From positions 10,430,501 to 10,494,500 of the forward strand of contig CP114486.1 of NCBI GenBank assembly GCA_027186245.1: a stretch of DNA of 64,000 bases, in the 5' to 3' direction. The DNA comes from Coriaria nepalensis (taxonomy: Eukaryota; Streptophyta; Magnoliopsida; Cucurbitales; Coriariaceae). The translations under genes were made by a program, and so were the position numbers. A model generated the notes under the pieces. The model saw only the letters and a program-made list of their open reading frames with translations, searched no databases and was not told where the DNA came from. Shown here piece by piece: positions 11,950 to 25,304 of the stretch. How positions within the stretch are numbered: position 1 is the stretch's first letter; each line of letters opens with the position of its first letter.

Positions 11950-12580
11950 TTAATTTCTCCTCAATTTTCTCAAGAAGCACTACCACGAGTAGAACCTTTA
12001 AACTGAACTTCTGAAGAGAAAGTTAAGCTATTAGCAAAAACCAATGGAAAGAAGAACAATGAATTGTTTCTCGAGCAAGAAAGAAACATGAGAAGAGAAG
12101 AGGAGAGGAGAAGAAGACTACTTTACCAGGCTGTCGCAGTTAATACAGCTCCTATTTGGCGGGGGCTTCATCAGTCCTCTTATAATCTTCTCGTTTCTCT
12201 CCTCCTCCTTTCTACTTTCCATTTCTGCAACAATCTAGGGTTTTCCCTGGTTGAAGACAAAGCCAAACTGTTTCCCAAAAGCCCAACCCCCTCTTAAAAT
12301 CGAATGCAGAATACCAGAATCCCTAAAAATCCCTAATTTCAGCAAACAGAACAAAATCCCTGAAAATCACAAATCTGGTGAAAACCAATTATCAGGATTA
12401 AGTCCATCATCTAAACTCAGTGGCCTTAAGAATGAGCCTCAATCAGTTTTTGATCTTCACCCGGATTTTGGGCCAAACCATAAACCAACCCTAACCTTGC
12501 ATGAACTTGTACCATCAAATAAAGTTGGTGAAAACGGCAAAAAGATGTTACTACATACAAGCTTCAGTCATTGAGTGAAA
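11950..12580 (+). other. Unassigned open frames, possible gene remnant
   Basis: Two overlapping + frames (12064-12297 and 12251-12574) cover a locally GC-richer stretch with proline-, serine- and lysine-rich predicted peptides. One begins with an arginine/glutamate-rich block. I recognise no domain and see no conserved start context. It could be a decayed exon or the 5' leader of something on either strand. Confidence 0.2.
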
Positions 12581-15500
12581 CGAAGGGTTAAACTACAATT
12601 TGTCTTCAATCTTGGCCCCTACATGATCACACAATTTAGAGTTACAAGTACAGCCACTACATGATCACCCATTATAGAAATACAAATCGCATTTTTCTTT
12701 TAATAAATTAGGACAAATTCAGATTTACACCCATAAATTTCTCTATTTGAAACTTTGCATCTAATTAAACTCTAAAGTAGCTGCTTTTTTTTGGCCAAAA
12801 AAATGAAGCCATGCGAACATGATATAACACATAATATAAATTGAATTACAAATTCTATTTTATTTTATTTTATTAACTTTTACCCATTATTATTTATTTA
12901 TATTTAACTTTTAACCCTATCACGGCCTCAGATGTAACTACCCGGTGAGAGGGGATTCCAACGATAGAGGAAGAGAAGTGAATGAGACGGCGAAGGGGGC
13001 GATGATTACGGTGATGGTGACGAAGGTGGTGGTGCAAGACTGCAAGTAGTGGTGGGGTACGTGGTGGGGGGAATGCAATAAGAGAAAACAAATTGTAAGG
13101 TGGGAAAATCATATAAAAATTCTATAATGACCGAATGCAAGTACGTACCTCTGAAAAAATGCATATATAAATAGAATTGAGATCGAGATTATGTATAGGT
13201 TGTCGATACATTGTAATATGAGTAGTAATTAATTTGCTTACGCAACAAACCACAGAGAGCAGTGTAAGATTCCACTGATCATTAGCCATTAGGGTTTCTT
13301 TCTATTATAATAGCTATCCACTACAAATGACTGAACTATACAATTGACAAGCACTGAAGCGTCGTGAAACAATAATATATGTTTATACGTATTAAGTTCA
13401 TTTGGCTAAACTGAATGTTAGAGTAGTCTATGTCGTGCAGACTTCTAAATATTAAAAAGTTTTTGAGGTAGTTTTCCTTACTACCCCAACCTGCATCCGC
13501 CAGTGCTTGTGGGATAAATCATAAGAGGATTGATGTTTAACCAAAATGATCCTAACATTTATACGAATTTTAATGTTCTTAAAAAGTTAGGTATTCAAAG
13601 ATTGACTCGAAAACATGCGTATCAAAATTATTTGGTTATCGATTATCTTAAAAATTTATAAGTAATAAACTTAACGGTTAACAATGAATCTGCAAAATTT
13701 ATATAAACTCAATAATATATTATATCAATCATATTAAAGACTCCTACTCACGTACAAACTCTAGCAAACCCGATCGGGAAGAGAATCGATATTCTGATAC
13801 CATGCATGCATGTTCAAGTTCAACAATAAATTATAACATAAGGATGATTTGATTACAATTATAATAACGAATTATTTTTTCAATAAATTAGTCGTGTTTG
13901 TAAGAAAAAATTAATTTACCGTTCATAGAAGATGATTGTAAGAGGTAGTACTAAGAACAAGGTTTCGAATTCCGATTGCTTGTCTGTAGAAGATGAAGAC
14001 AAAAGTGTTCATATCTTAATACTATTATTGTTCCTGTCTTTAGTAAAAGAACTCGATGCTTTAAACTAGAACCAATGCTTTCTTAGCTGCCAAAATAAAT
14101 GTAATGAAATAATACAACTTGTTTTTATAAGTGAGGCTTTATTTATTTGAACTTTTTCCTAGCTATGTATCTAGCTGTGAGGAAGAGAATCCTTTAAGAA
14201 AGTGAAGATGATCTACGCATGCATGGCATTGATAAAAAGGAAACCTTGCTTCTTAAATCCTAGTCAAACTTCATATTTATTAAGTTAAATAAATTAATAA
14301 AAAAATGTAACAAATATTTTGTTTTAAAAAAAAAAAAAAATCTTCAATATTCAAATCATAAAAAGCAGAAATTCATATGAATTATTATTACTTTTCAAAA
14401 GAATCAAACTTACTTATAAATTTATAATAATATCACTAAGTATCTGCTCTATTTCTTTTGAATTAAAAAAAATAAAAAAATAAAATAAAAATTATATTTA
14501 AAAATCGATAAAAAAAAAAAAAAGGTAGCTCGAATTTGATCCAATTGTCACACCTAACTCCATTCACTAAAAACACGTGTGACAAAATGAGGTCGATGTT
14601 TTAAGGTTTTTTTTTTTTTTTTTTTTGGGCGAACATTAAATAATACCCCTCAACCAATTGTGGCCCATGGATGGATGGATTGGCTTTTTTCCATGTGGAG
14701 CCAGGATGTTCTGCAGCCTCCCCACCACCCATCTAAAGTGACAAGACCAGGAACAAAAATAATAACATCTCTTTCTCTGGACAAAAAAGTAAACACAACC
14801 CATTATCCCATTGAATATTATGTTCAATAGCAAAACAGAAATGCGTTAATCGAAAGACTACTCTGTCACTATCGTATGCCACCGGGAGCAAGTATAGCAC
14901 ATTTAGTTGTTGGTGGTCGGTAGAATAAACCTCGATGATGCTCGATTGCTGGAGCGGCGGGGAGGGGTGGCGAGAGTTGACACCGTCCACCCTCGATTTA
15001 TCGTCCTTAATCTCCACTTCCCAACTTCCAATTTTCATCTAAGTCTATCACAAATTTCTTGGTTATAATCCCTTCATTTGAAATGAATGAAATCATATTA
15101 GACTCATATTTTCCTTTTTGTTTTTGTTAACACGGAATAATCTTACTTGGGTACAACTTTAAGTAGAATCCTTACGACCCGACCCGAATTATACTTATGC
15201 AGAGAGCTTCATCTGAATTAACTTATTTTCCTTCTTTTTTTAGTTTGGAATTAAAACCTAATTTATTAGATAAAGTATAGATTTATTTTGCCTATATTTA
15301 CTACCCTTCAACGTATCCAATGAAAATCTAAAGATTCAAAATTCACAGATAACAACTAACAAGTACATTTCATATTTAACCAAAGAGAAGAGAAAAGAAA
15401 ACAGCAAGACAGTTTTTGAACAAAAACAAATGCAATATAAGTGATTAAACCGGTTCAAGTGTATTTCTTTTCTCTTTCCCAATTTCAGTTTCACCCCCTA

Positions 15501-15604
15501 AGAAAGCACCATGCCCCATCCTGTATTGTATCGGTGAGCAGTAGTAGTACTCTGTTTTTTTCTTCCCCATATCAATGTTTCTCTCTTTTCCTTCACCTTC
15601 ATAA
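12581..15604. other. Gene-free intergenic DNA
   Basis: AT-rich DNA with A/T homopolymers near 14326, 14510 and 14609. Open frames at 12894-13112 and 14636-15038 (minus) have no recognisable domain. The sequence starting GGGTTAAACTACAATTTGTC at 12586 resembles the start of a MITE, but no partner end was found. Confidence 0.35.
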
Positions 15605-17532
15605 TCACCAATGCCTTCCTTGAGAACCACCTCCTTTATTCTTCGAAAAGAAAGTATTCTTCGGCTTCGGTATGTCATGAATATCCATCACTTGAATCGT
15701 TCTTTGCTTTTTGGCTTCACAAAAGAATATCATACACCAAAACATATCTCAGATATTTTTAATCACTTAAGCCACATATAGGGAAGAAATAATTTTTGAT
15801 TTTTTCCCTTCTTCGAGGAAAAAAAAACAGACCATTTTCGGCTTCTTTGTAACTGTCATGAAGCCGTTTTCTAGCTGAAGCCAGCCTATCTGCATCTATA
15901 ATGCTTTCCTTCTGTTCTCTCTGTCTCTGCAAAAAAATTTGCCATGTAAGATGACAAGTGAGTTTACACTAACTGAAGTTTTCTTTTTGGTTCTCTTTTC
16001 TTACATTTTGAGGAGTTGAGGAAGCAGATGCATTATGATTTATTGCTTGAGCCAGTTTAGGGGGAGCTTCTCTTCTAGCAATAATACCCTTTGGCTTCGG
16101 TTCATTTTCCGAATTGTTCCTATCTGACCCAGAACTCCCATCTAAATTCAAAACACAAGACAACAAATACAAGACCAAGATTTATATTTACTGATTAATA
16201 ATATCATTATATCTTGCAATCTTTTTAATCAGATTCTGGATTATACTTACTATGCAGGTTTGGAGAGTAAGCAAAATCTGGAACCTACACTAGTGAATTC
16301 ATTAGAATATGAACAGAAGAATATCATTCACAAAATATACCAGATAGAAACAAAGAAAGAAGATTTTTCATTTTTCTTTTCTCTTACCTGGTGATGATGA
16401 CCATTTTGAGTAATTTTCTGCTGTGGTGAATCTCCATCGGCTGGAAATAAGTAATTAATAAATTAAATAATTACCCGGTAATTGAAATTTGATTTTCATG
16501 ATATTATTTTAATTTATTTTCTTTATTTACCTATTAGTGTAGAGGTAGTGTGCTCTCCTGCAGGCTGATACAATCTAACCCAATCATCCACAATATTTTT
16601 CCACTTCCTGAGAAATAAAACACAAAACATATTAGAGCCTATCTCTCTTTCTAAACTGCTTAAGCAACTTTAAAACCAAATTCTCAAAAGATGAAATGGT
16701 ATTCAAATTAGAAAAACATCACATTGTTTTCTTTTCTTTTTTTTTTTTCATCATTTTTGGTTCTTTAGAACCTGACAAGATGCTTCACTAATCTTCGAAC
16801 TTCGTTCGATGAGTTCTTCCTCAATCGATTCACATGCCGTCCGATATCAGTTTCCTATCAAGCATTAAACAAAAATGAGAACTATAAGAATTCCGGGCCA
16901 AAGAAAAAAATCCCATACAAAAATATGAAATTTACTTTACCTTGAGCGCTTGGAATGTTATATCCATATCCGCAAGGCTTTGTAGCAATTCAACCAAATT
17001 ATCTTCAGACTGATTCATCAAAAAAAAATATTCAAACCCAAAAACAAAATTCAAAGAAAATAAACCTAGAAAAAAAAAAAAAAAAACAGAACAAAAAAAA
17101 ACATGGCTTTTAGTAATAAAACTTGTAAACCTGGTCAGGAATTTCAAGCTGCTCCTTAATTTCTAGAATGTTCTTCTGCTCATCATCGAATAAACCACCA
17201 AATGGATCTAACCCATCATCGTCTTTACCATCAGACTGAGGAGTCGATTGAGAAGCTCCTTTATTGCGACTACTATAATTATTATTATATTCATGGTTGC
17301 TATTCTGTTGATTTTGACGATGTTGATGATCTGGTTCGCAATTTTTGCAACGAGGAGTATGAAGAAGTGGCGGAGGAGAAGTCAACGCGTAAAGACGTTC
17401 CACAATCGCGTCTCTTCTCTGCTTCAATTGGTTTCCATAATCTACCGAAGCGACCTCCATTGCTGCATTGATGAAGCTCCATACGTCCACCCCCGCTGTG
17501 TCGAGTATCGTTCGAAAATCATCCAAATCCAT
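15605..17532 (-). CDS. MED26C: Mediator subunit 26c-like protein (TFIIS N-terminal domain)
   Basis: Nine minus-strand exons join in frame: 17532-17131, 17009-16941, 16854-16772, 16607-16531, 16440-16388, 16284-16251, 16141-16005, 15926-15833, 15714-15605. They give 352 residues, the usual length for plant MED26c. The protein starts [18 protein letters not shown]; an in-frame ATG nine bases upstream (17541) would add three residues. An acidic and low-complexity linker (about 50-130) leads to a TFIIS N-terminal/LW domain (about 130-212; [40 protein letters not shown]). The tail is basic ([17 protein letters not shown]). In the family this domain contacts RNA polymerase II-associated factors as part of nuclear Mediator. 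All junctions are GT..AG. Its 5' side faces a 3.4 kb spacer shared with the monooxygenase gene. Confidence 0.88.
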
Positions 17533-20500
17533 CCTCACCATTCGTCGAATCTAATCAACCCGATCGCAAGGGGGAAAAAAAGAAAAGAAAAAACCAGTTG
17601 GATTCTTCTTCTTCTTCTCGATTATTGAACTGGATCTCTTGAAAGTAGAAACTGCAGAGCGGCAGCCATGGATGATAGAAAGGAGAGCTTACTCGTAGAA
17701 TCAAACATCATAAGCGACTGAGCGCGTACGAGAAAAATTAAAAAAAAAAAAGAAAAAAAAAAGAAAAAGGGATAACCAAGATGATGAAATGGGTACAGAT
17801 CTGATTCTGATTTTCGAAGGAAAAGAGTTTTCACCGATCACTCTCTAGAAGAATCTAGCACAACATGAAACGCGTTGAGTAAAAATAAAAGAGAGAACAA
17901 TTAATTAATTAATTATAATATATATATATATATATATATTTATAAATAAATAAAGAAACGATCGAATATTCTTGCAAACTACGAGCAAAGGAAAGCTGAA
18001 TCAGGCTTATTTTGGGAACCTGAGATTAAATTATTAAGAGTAGAAAAATCAAGCAATGAAGGAAAAATAGAGAGATTCGGTTTTAGTTAAGAAGTATGAT
18101 GAGGAGAAAGATACAAAGGAAGCTGCCGAAGCATGATGATCTTAAAAGGCCGAGAAAAATGGGTTTGGTCCCTGTTTTTATGTTTGTTGAGCTGTGTTGC
18201 GGTTTTGAGAGATGATGACTAGTGGGAGAGTCGAGAGAAAGAGATAGAGATAAACAATTATGGCGGGGTATGGACATGACAAATAATTCTGAACATGCCC
18301 GATCCAGTCCGACCCGTACTCAGAATGTTGAATCCGGACTACATGGTAGCTGGAAATGGGTGAGATCAATCCGTCGTTAACTAAATCGGACGGATATAGA
18401 CAGGACAAATTATTTGACAATGCCAAATCCAGCCCGACCCATATTGAGAATGTTGGTCTATATAGACTAGAGCTCACTTTACATCACTTAGGTTCGGTTC
18501 TCTCACTTCCGGTTGGGTTCGAAGATGAAGGAGATGGAAGAAAAGAAAAGAAAAGAAAAGAAAAAAGCGATAATACTTTTCATGATAAAAATCCTACCTA
18601 TTTTTAATGTTTTTCTATTATTAATTTTTATTATCATTAATTATTAAAAAAAAAGGCTTAATTGATAATATTTTTTATAATATATTTTTTTACTAATTTA
18701 ATTTAATTTTTTTTTAAACGGAAAAAAGTAACATTAGAGAAGTATAAAAAAATATTTTATTTTTTTCTAACTGTAAAAAAATATATTATAATCATTATAA
18801 TAATAAATAATAAAATAATACTAAGATATGATAAGGCCTTAATTGAAAATAATTTTTGATATTTATAATATTATTTTTTTTATGTTAATTATTGAATGAA
18901 AAAAAATAAATGAATCGATTTATATTTTAAATTTAATTATTAAAAAGTTATTAAATAAAAAAATAATAATTTATGTCGGTAAAATATTCTAGACATATTT
19001 TGGTCAAATTTTTTTAAAAATTATTGTATTTATATTTTCTTTCTTCTTTTTTTTTTTTTTCCCCTTATGGAAAGGGGCTCAAGTCCATTTTTTTTTTCCT
19101 TTGTCACACACCTACTAGGCCCATTGGATCGAGTCAATAACCTTGATTAGTTCTTGATTTAGAGTACTCTTCTTTTTTTTCATGGCCCAATGGACCTTTC
19201 TCCCTATGATAAAATTTATTTCAAATGTCATTTTGAGGGTTAAGTTCGAGGGAGATTTATTTTTCCCTTTTCATATTCTATTTTAATTTTAATTAATTTT
19301 GGAATTAAAAAAATATCATATAATTTTGAATGGTTTTAACGTGACACGTAATTTTTAAATTTTTGTGAGAAAAAATAAAATAAAATAAAATAAAGGGAAT
19401 GAGTTTTTTTTTTTTTTTTTTTTTTTGACAAAATTACTTCAATTAATAAATGGGATGCAAAAAATTTCCTCTAATTTTACTTTTAAAATGCTTACCAAAA
19501 TGATTAAGAGTGAGATGGGTGAGATGGGTGAGAAGATAAACAGCTTACCTTGTTTTGATTGCAGGCTCATGGAAGGTGAAGAAAACCAATGACCCAATTG
19601 AAAGAAGAAGCAGATTTTCAACTTGTTTGTTTGTTTGTTTTTTTTTTTTTTTTCCTCTTTTGTCTTTCACTTTTCATTTTTGACTATTTTAAATCTCAAT
19701 AACAATCATTTTAATGTCTCGTTTGGTTGATTCATGAGTAGAATGAGAGTGGTTAGAATGATTGGAATAAGAATAATTGAAATGAGAAATAAAATAGATA
19801 AGTAATTTTTTGAAATTTCTTAATTCTGTATCAAATCTCTGTATTTTTATAAGAAAAATAAAAATGTGATTCTCCGTTATTGTCATCTGATTTCAATTTT
19901 CCTCATGATAAATGGATCGTGGAAGTAAAATGAGTTTTCATCATTTTGGAGAATCGGTTTTGTGAGCTCATTTCATTATACTTCATATTCAATATCTAAC
20001 CAAATGACGAAATAAAAATCATTTCCATTTCTTGATTTTTGGAGAATGCAACTAAACTAGCCATAACAATCATATATTATCATCTTAAGAATTATTCTCG
20101 TATCAAAAAGCAAATTTTTGGCTCGGAGGAAAAGATACCATAGAAGATGTATTAGAGCTTTCTTCATCCTCTTCCTCTCCAAATTTTTTCAATTCGACAC
20201 ATCTACTTCATCCTCTTCCACTCCAAAAGCATATTCCACGCTTCTTCCAGTATTTGCAATAACAAATTCTAGATTTCTTTGGCCTGCATAAGTATGTAAA
20301 GAAGATAATAAATGATGACTCAAATGTCTTTAATTTCGTGTGTTGATCTCTTAATTTCTCGCTCCATCTCTAGTCATACGTTAATGATTATGATATTAAT
20401 AAACCGTTATAAGTTACTTATGAATGTAATTCTAAGTATCAAAAGTTTAGAGATGAAAATAAATAAATAATAAAAATTTATGAATTTTTTTAATTTTTTT

Positions 20501-20869
20501 CCTTTTTTTTTCCTTTTTTCTCTTACTTTAGGCTGAAGTAGTCTGGCTCTTGAACCCAAAGGAAAGATGCCTTCTTCAATGACTAATATCATATTTGTTT
20601 CAAAATACCAAATTGGGTAATGAATAATATATACGTGAATGGAAGATTGGAAGCAAGCGATAGCAAATGGGGTGCCTATATTCGATCCAATACGTGATTT
20701 TGTTGGATCTTGTACCACCACTTGTCAAAACAAGCAACACATTTGGTACTAGAATCGTCACGTAATAATTATGATGATTTTAGGACTAGCGCAAATGAAA
20801 TCAAAGCCGTCCTACTTTCTATTCATTATGTTATAATTAATACACGACCACGTATAGAATGTTGAGACC
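17533..20869. other. Divergent intergenic region between MED26C and the monooxygenase
   Basis: Contains the MED26C leader and promoter and about 3 kb of AT-rich spacer with an (AT)n run at 17918-17939, an (AAAAG)n run near 18540-18565 and a two-copy 60-bp repeat at 18272-18455. Short open frames such as 18178-18477 and 20407-20721 (minus) show no domain. I see no further gene. Confidence 0.5.
18272..18455. repeat. Two-copy diverged direct repeat (~60 bp)
   Basis: Segments starting at 18272 and 18399 share GACA-GACAAAT-ATT and ATCCAG-CCGACCC, followed by an AGAATGTTG match, with about 15 differences over 60 bp. The spacing is about 127 bp. Confidence 0.6.
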
Positions 20870-20904
20870 CTCAATATATATTGAGAGTCTCAATATATAT
20901 TGAG
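20870..20904. promoter_or_regulatory. Duplicated 16-bp perfect palindrome in the monooxygenase promoter
   Basis: CTCAATATATATTGAG, a perfect palindrome, occurs at 20870-20885 and again at 20889-20904, ending 52 bp before the monooxygenase ATG. The core also reads as a TATA-like ATATATAT. It could be a dimeric transcription-factor site, a core promoter or simply a local duplication. Confidence 0.6.
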
Positions 20905-20956
20905 AGAGAGGTGTTTAACTAAAGAGATTAAAGATAAAAAGAACAAAGACGGTGAA

Positions 20957-23900
20957 ATGGAGGCGGAGGTGGTGATAGTGGGGGCAGGAATAGCGGGATT
21001 GGCAGCAGCGGTGGCGCTGAAGAGAGTAGGAGTGAGGGCTTTGGTCTTAGAGAAAGCGAAGAGTTGGCAAGTTGAGGGCGCTACGTTGACACTCTTCCCC
21101 AACGCATGGCATGCACTTGATGCACTTGCCTTATCTCACAAGCTCCTCCCTGTCTATGCTCCTTGCTATAAGTTTGTATATGCATGATATATCTAATACA
21201 TTCATCTCCCTCACGAACGTATTGCTTTACAAGTTAATGGTCCGATACTTATAATTCGCGTTTGGCATTTCTTATAGGGAATACATAACAAATATCGATA
21301 ATGGGACGATTGAAGAGATCTCTTTCGTTGAAACCGATCATATGTAAGTTAATATTTGATTGTTTTTCTTAAGATACCGTTGTGATCTGTATCATGTTCT
21401 GTTAACTATTGGAATTCTAGAGAGAGACCGAGAAACCTTGAGAGAGAAAGAAAAGTTATTATGTTATATTGATTAAAACCGTTGACACAACCACTTATAT
21501 TTATTGATGAGATGATGACTCATCAACAACAAATTAACAGAACTATTGTGAACATCCAGCATGTTCAGTTTGCCAACTAGAAAATTATACTGAACCTTGC
21601 TCAATCCCTTGATAAACAAATCAGTCGACTGCTTATTTGTGGAAACATACACTATCTTGATAAACCCTTTGCTGAATTTTCTCTTGCACCAAGTGACAGT
21701 TAATTTTTACGTGCTTAGTTCGTTGGTAGACTGAATTTGCTGTTATATGCATGACTTCCTTCTTGTCACAATGCAAAGTTGCTGATTTAATATCTTTAAA
21801 ACCCAAATATGATAAGATTCTAAAAATCCAGACAATTTCACCTGCTGAATTGGCCATCGACCGATATTCCGCTTCCGCAAATGATCTAGCAATTGTTGTT
21901 TGCTTCTCATCTTCCAAAAAATCAAAGTTCTTCCCAACTGAATACCGTAACTAGATAAAGATCTCCTTGACATTGGACAAGGCATCCAATCAGAGTCACT
22001 GTAAGCGTTAATAGTTAACTCACTATTTGAACACAACAGTAATCTTAAACCAGGATTACATTTCAAGTATCTAATTACTCGAATGCATATGTTGGCTAAG
22101 GACTTAAACTACATAGGAAATGTTAGGTTTTGTCATGGTGAGATAGATAAGTCTCCCTACACCCTACAAGCCTTTGATAATGGATGGATTTTTTAGCCTC
22201 TTATCTCCCTAATTTATTTTAGCAACCAAATCAAATTTAGGTGAAATGAGCTTGAGATTTCTTTCATAAGGAACATCAACTTCTTTAGCAGCACTTTGAC
22301 CAGCATCTAAGATCAACTCCAAGGCATATTTCCTCTTATTTATACATATGCCATGTTTTGATCTACTAATTTCAATCCCCATGAAGTACCTGAAAATTTC
22401 CAAATCCTTGATATGAAATTTTGTATTCAAGTAAGCCTTTAATTCTACTATATCAACTTCGCTATAACTTGTGATGAGAATATCATCAACATACACAAGC
22501 AACATTGTGATCTACCCTCCATTGTTCTTTGTAAATAAAAAATAATCATGTTTAGACTGTCAAAAACCTGCTTCAACAACAACTTCAATGAATTTTTGGT
22601 TCTACTATCTTGAAGCTTGTTTTAACCCATATAACAATTTCTGCAAATGACAAACCTTCGCCTCCCCTCTTTGCCAAAGCTAAGAGGCAAATTCATGTAG
22701 ATTTTCTCATTAAGATCATTATGAAGGAATGCATTAAAGAAATCCATTGAATATAAATGCCAACCTCTTATAGCAGCAAGAGATAAAACAATACAAACAA
22801 ATACCATCTTAGCAACCGGACTAAAGGGTTTATGAAAATCTACCCCTCAGTTCAAGTAAAACCCTTTGCAACCAAATGGGTTTTAAACCGTTCAACAGAC
22901 TCATATGAATTATACTTGACTTTATAAACCCACTTGCAACCAATAGAAGCTTTATCGGGAAAGTAATTCAGTAACAGTCCAAGTATTGTTTGTTTCTAAA
23001 GCTTAGATCTCATTATTCATAGCATACACCCAACAAGAATCTGAAATTACTTCATGATATGTTTGTGGTACATGGACAACATATATGGAGGTGAGAAAAG
23101 CACGATAAGAAGAAGATAGTTTGGAATAAGACACATGATTGAAAATAGGATAAGGAATTGAAGAAGATTTAATAGTTGGACAACAGTAGTCAACAGAGCA
23201 AACATGAGATTTCAACACTCTAGACGAAGCTCTAAGTGGAGGAGAAAGAGGAGGAAAATGATTATCATTTTCCTCATCAAAAAATATATAATCATTAGGC
23301 AAGAAATTAAAAGAAATAGGAACAAATGAAGTGGAAGACTAGATATTGCAGCATGAGGAACTTGAGGTGGTGAGGAAAAAAAAGAAAGGATGACAATGCA
23401 ATAATTATTCAAAGAAAATATATATGAAAGATTATGAAATATGAAGTGACGTTAGTCAGAGGTAAGGATTTGACGTGGGAGAAAACTTGTCCTTATGAGG
23501 AATAACAAAATCTAAATACTCTTAAATATGACAGGTAAAATAAAATTGGGAAATAACATTTTAGATGGTATTTTTTCATTGAGAAGAGGAGTGGGAATAC
23601 AATTAAAGAATAGGTAAAAGTACGAATATTGTATCCCCAAAAAATGAGGTAAATGAGCTTGAAATTTGATGACTCTTGTTATTTCTAATATATATTTATG
23701 TCTATTTTTTCTAACGTTATTTTCATTTTTAATGATATATTATTTATGTTAAAATCGTTATTTTTATTTTTAATAGTTCTAGATAATAGAGGAAGAAAAT
23801 AATTCTTGAATTTCACTTAAAATTTTATATAAGATCAGGAGAGGGGTGAAAAATTTATTAACCACTTTCGACATATTTTCTCTTAATTTATCTGATTAAC

Positions 23901-25226
23901 TATGTAGTTCAACTGTTAATTATGTCAATGTGTGTCTTGTATACTGTACTAGAGTAATCTTTTTGATAATGCATAGGAACCTGTCGCGAGTTGGATTGAG
24001 GGTGGTACACCGTAAAACCTTATTGAAAGCCTTAGCAGACGAACTACCAAATGGAACCATTCGTTTCTCTACCAATCTCACATCCATTGAAACTCAACAA
24101 CAAGACGGATCCTCTATAGCCATCATTCACATGTCAAATGGAATTGCTATTAAAGCTAAGGTAGCTCTTTTTAACAATTTGAATACTCTTCGACTTGTAA
24201 GAATTTGTTGCATAAGATGTACAAATGATGTTTTCAAAATTGTCATAGGCTTTGATAGGATGCGATGGGGTACATTCGGTGGTCGCACAAAGGTTAGGGC
24301 TTCCTAAGCCTATCGATTCGGGCCGATGGGCCATACGTGGGTTGGCCATTTTTCCTCAAGGCCATGGTTTAAACTATGAATTACAACAGTTTGTGACTAA
24401 AGCAAAATCATCTGGTTTTGTTCCCTTAAATGATAAAGAGCTTTATTGGTTCATGTTTCTAAATGGCAAATCTCTTCCCAAAGGTCCGCTTACTTCCTAA
24501 TTTATGATCCTTTCAATCATTCTTAATAATAAATATGTCGGTAGGAGTCAGTGTGACAATTAGGATTAGCAATCTTCTGTTTCAGTCATATTTTTGGTAA
24601 TAAATTCTAGTTTCTCTACTTGATAAACTCTTTTCATTTCAGGAAAAGCTAGAGAAATGGTGAAAAACCCGAAATTGGTACAAAGTGAAGTAATAGAGAA
24701 CCATGTGAAAGACTTGCCTCCATTATACTCACTAATCGTCGAGCATTCCGATCTCTCGACACTCACGTGCAATCCGATAAAATATCGACGTCCATGGGAT
24801 GTGTTGTTTGGGAACATATGTGAAGGTAACATCACGTTAGCAGGAGACGCCATGCACCCCATGACACCTGACCTTGGACAAAACGAATGTGCAGCCCTAG
24901 AAGACGCTGTCGTTTTGGCGAACCACATTGCAAATTCAATGATCCTACCAAACAAGTGTAGAAGTAATGCTACATTTGTCTCCAAAAAGGTGGTCCGAGC
25001 CTTATCCGAATATGCTCAGGAAAGAAAGTGGCGCGTTTCTGTCTTGATTTCAGTATCGTACATGTTTGGAATGGAGAAAGAAGGTGGGTTTGGGTTTTGT
25101 TTCATGAAGATGTTAGTAGGGTTGGTGTTTGCAAGGTTCTTTTGTGGTAGTGTGTTTGATATTTTGCATTATAATTGCGGTAAGCTGTCTTGTGTTTGTG
25201 ATGAGGAAAAAGAGGTAGGATTTTGA
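20957..25226 (+). CDS. FAD-dependent monooxygenase (MO1/CTF2-like)
   Basis: Five exons join in frame: 20957-21171, 21278-21343, 23977-24160, 24249-24483, 24643-25226. They give 427 residues, normal for this plant family of salicylate-hydroxylase/zeaxanthin-epoxidase-like flavoproteins. The N-terminus has the FAD GxGxxG fold (VIVGAGIAGLAAAVALKRVG, residues 5-24) and the ribose-binding glutamate (LVLEKA). The central DG motif is ALIGCDGVHSVVAQRLG. The C-terminal GD motif is LAGDAMHPMTPDLGQ. The enzyme would use NAD(P)H and oxygen to hydroxylate an unidentified substrate. Residues after GQ read NECAALEDAVV where the family commonly has GGC, so activity is not certain. Intron 2 is 2.6 kb because it holds an antisense copia fragment. 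ATG 20957 is chosen because it directly precedes the FAD fold. The C-terminus has a hydrophobic stretch (LVGLVFARFFCGSVFDIL). Confidence 0.85.
21395..21554 (-). repeat. 3' LTR of the intronic copia element
   Basis: Read on the minus strand the segment starts TGTTCACAATAG and ends GTTAACAGAACA, giving the TG..CA ends and a TGTTC/GAACA 5-bp terminal inverted repeat of an LTR. It lies just after the RNase H end of the antisense copia polymerase, where the 3' LTR belongs. At 160 bp it is short. No matching 5' LTR is present in the window. Confidence 0.6.
21555..23680 (-). mobile_element. Ty1/copia pol fragment inside monooxygenase intron 2 (antisense)
   Basis: Minus-strand frames give copia polymerase in order. 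First is an integrase-RT linker (23302-23003). Next is the early reverse transcriptase with GWHLYSMDFFNAFLHNDL (about 22807-22622). Then come the catalytic YVDDILIT block (22505-22209), a SDSDW / RRSLSSYG RNase H block (about 22066-21960) and SFAEAEYRSMANSAGEIVW through RTKHVKINCHLVQEKI (21917-21690). Stops and frameshifts separate the blocks, so it is inactive. gag, protease and the 5' LTR are missing, indicating 5' truncation or deletion. It lies antisense to the host gene and leaves its splice sites intact. Confidence 0.8.
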
Positions 25227-25304
25227 ACTAAATATTCACATATATCATTGTTGTTCCCAAATTAAGTGATCTAAGATAATTTGTTATTCAATTATTAATA
25301 TAGG

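Noticed and set aside
17202..17628. Plus-strand open frames opposite MED26C exon 1
   Set aside because: Antisense shadows of a clear coding exon. They contain tyrosine/isoleucine repeats created by the other strand's Asn/Gln codons.
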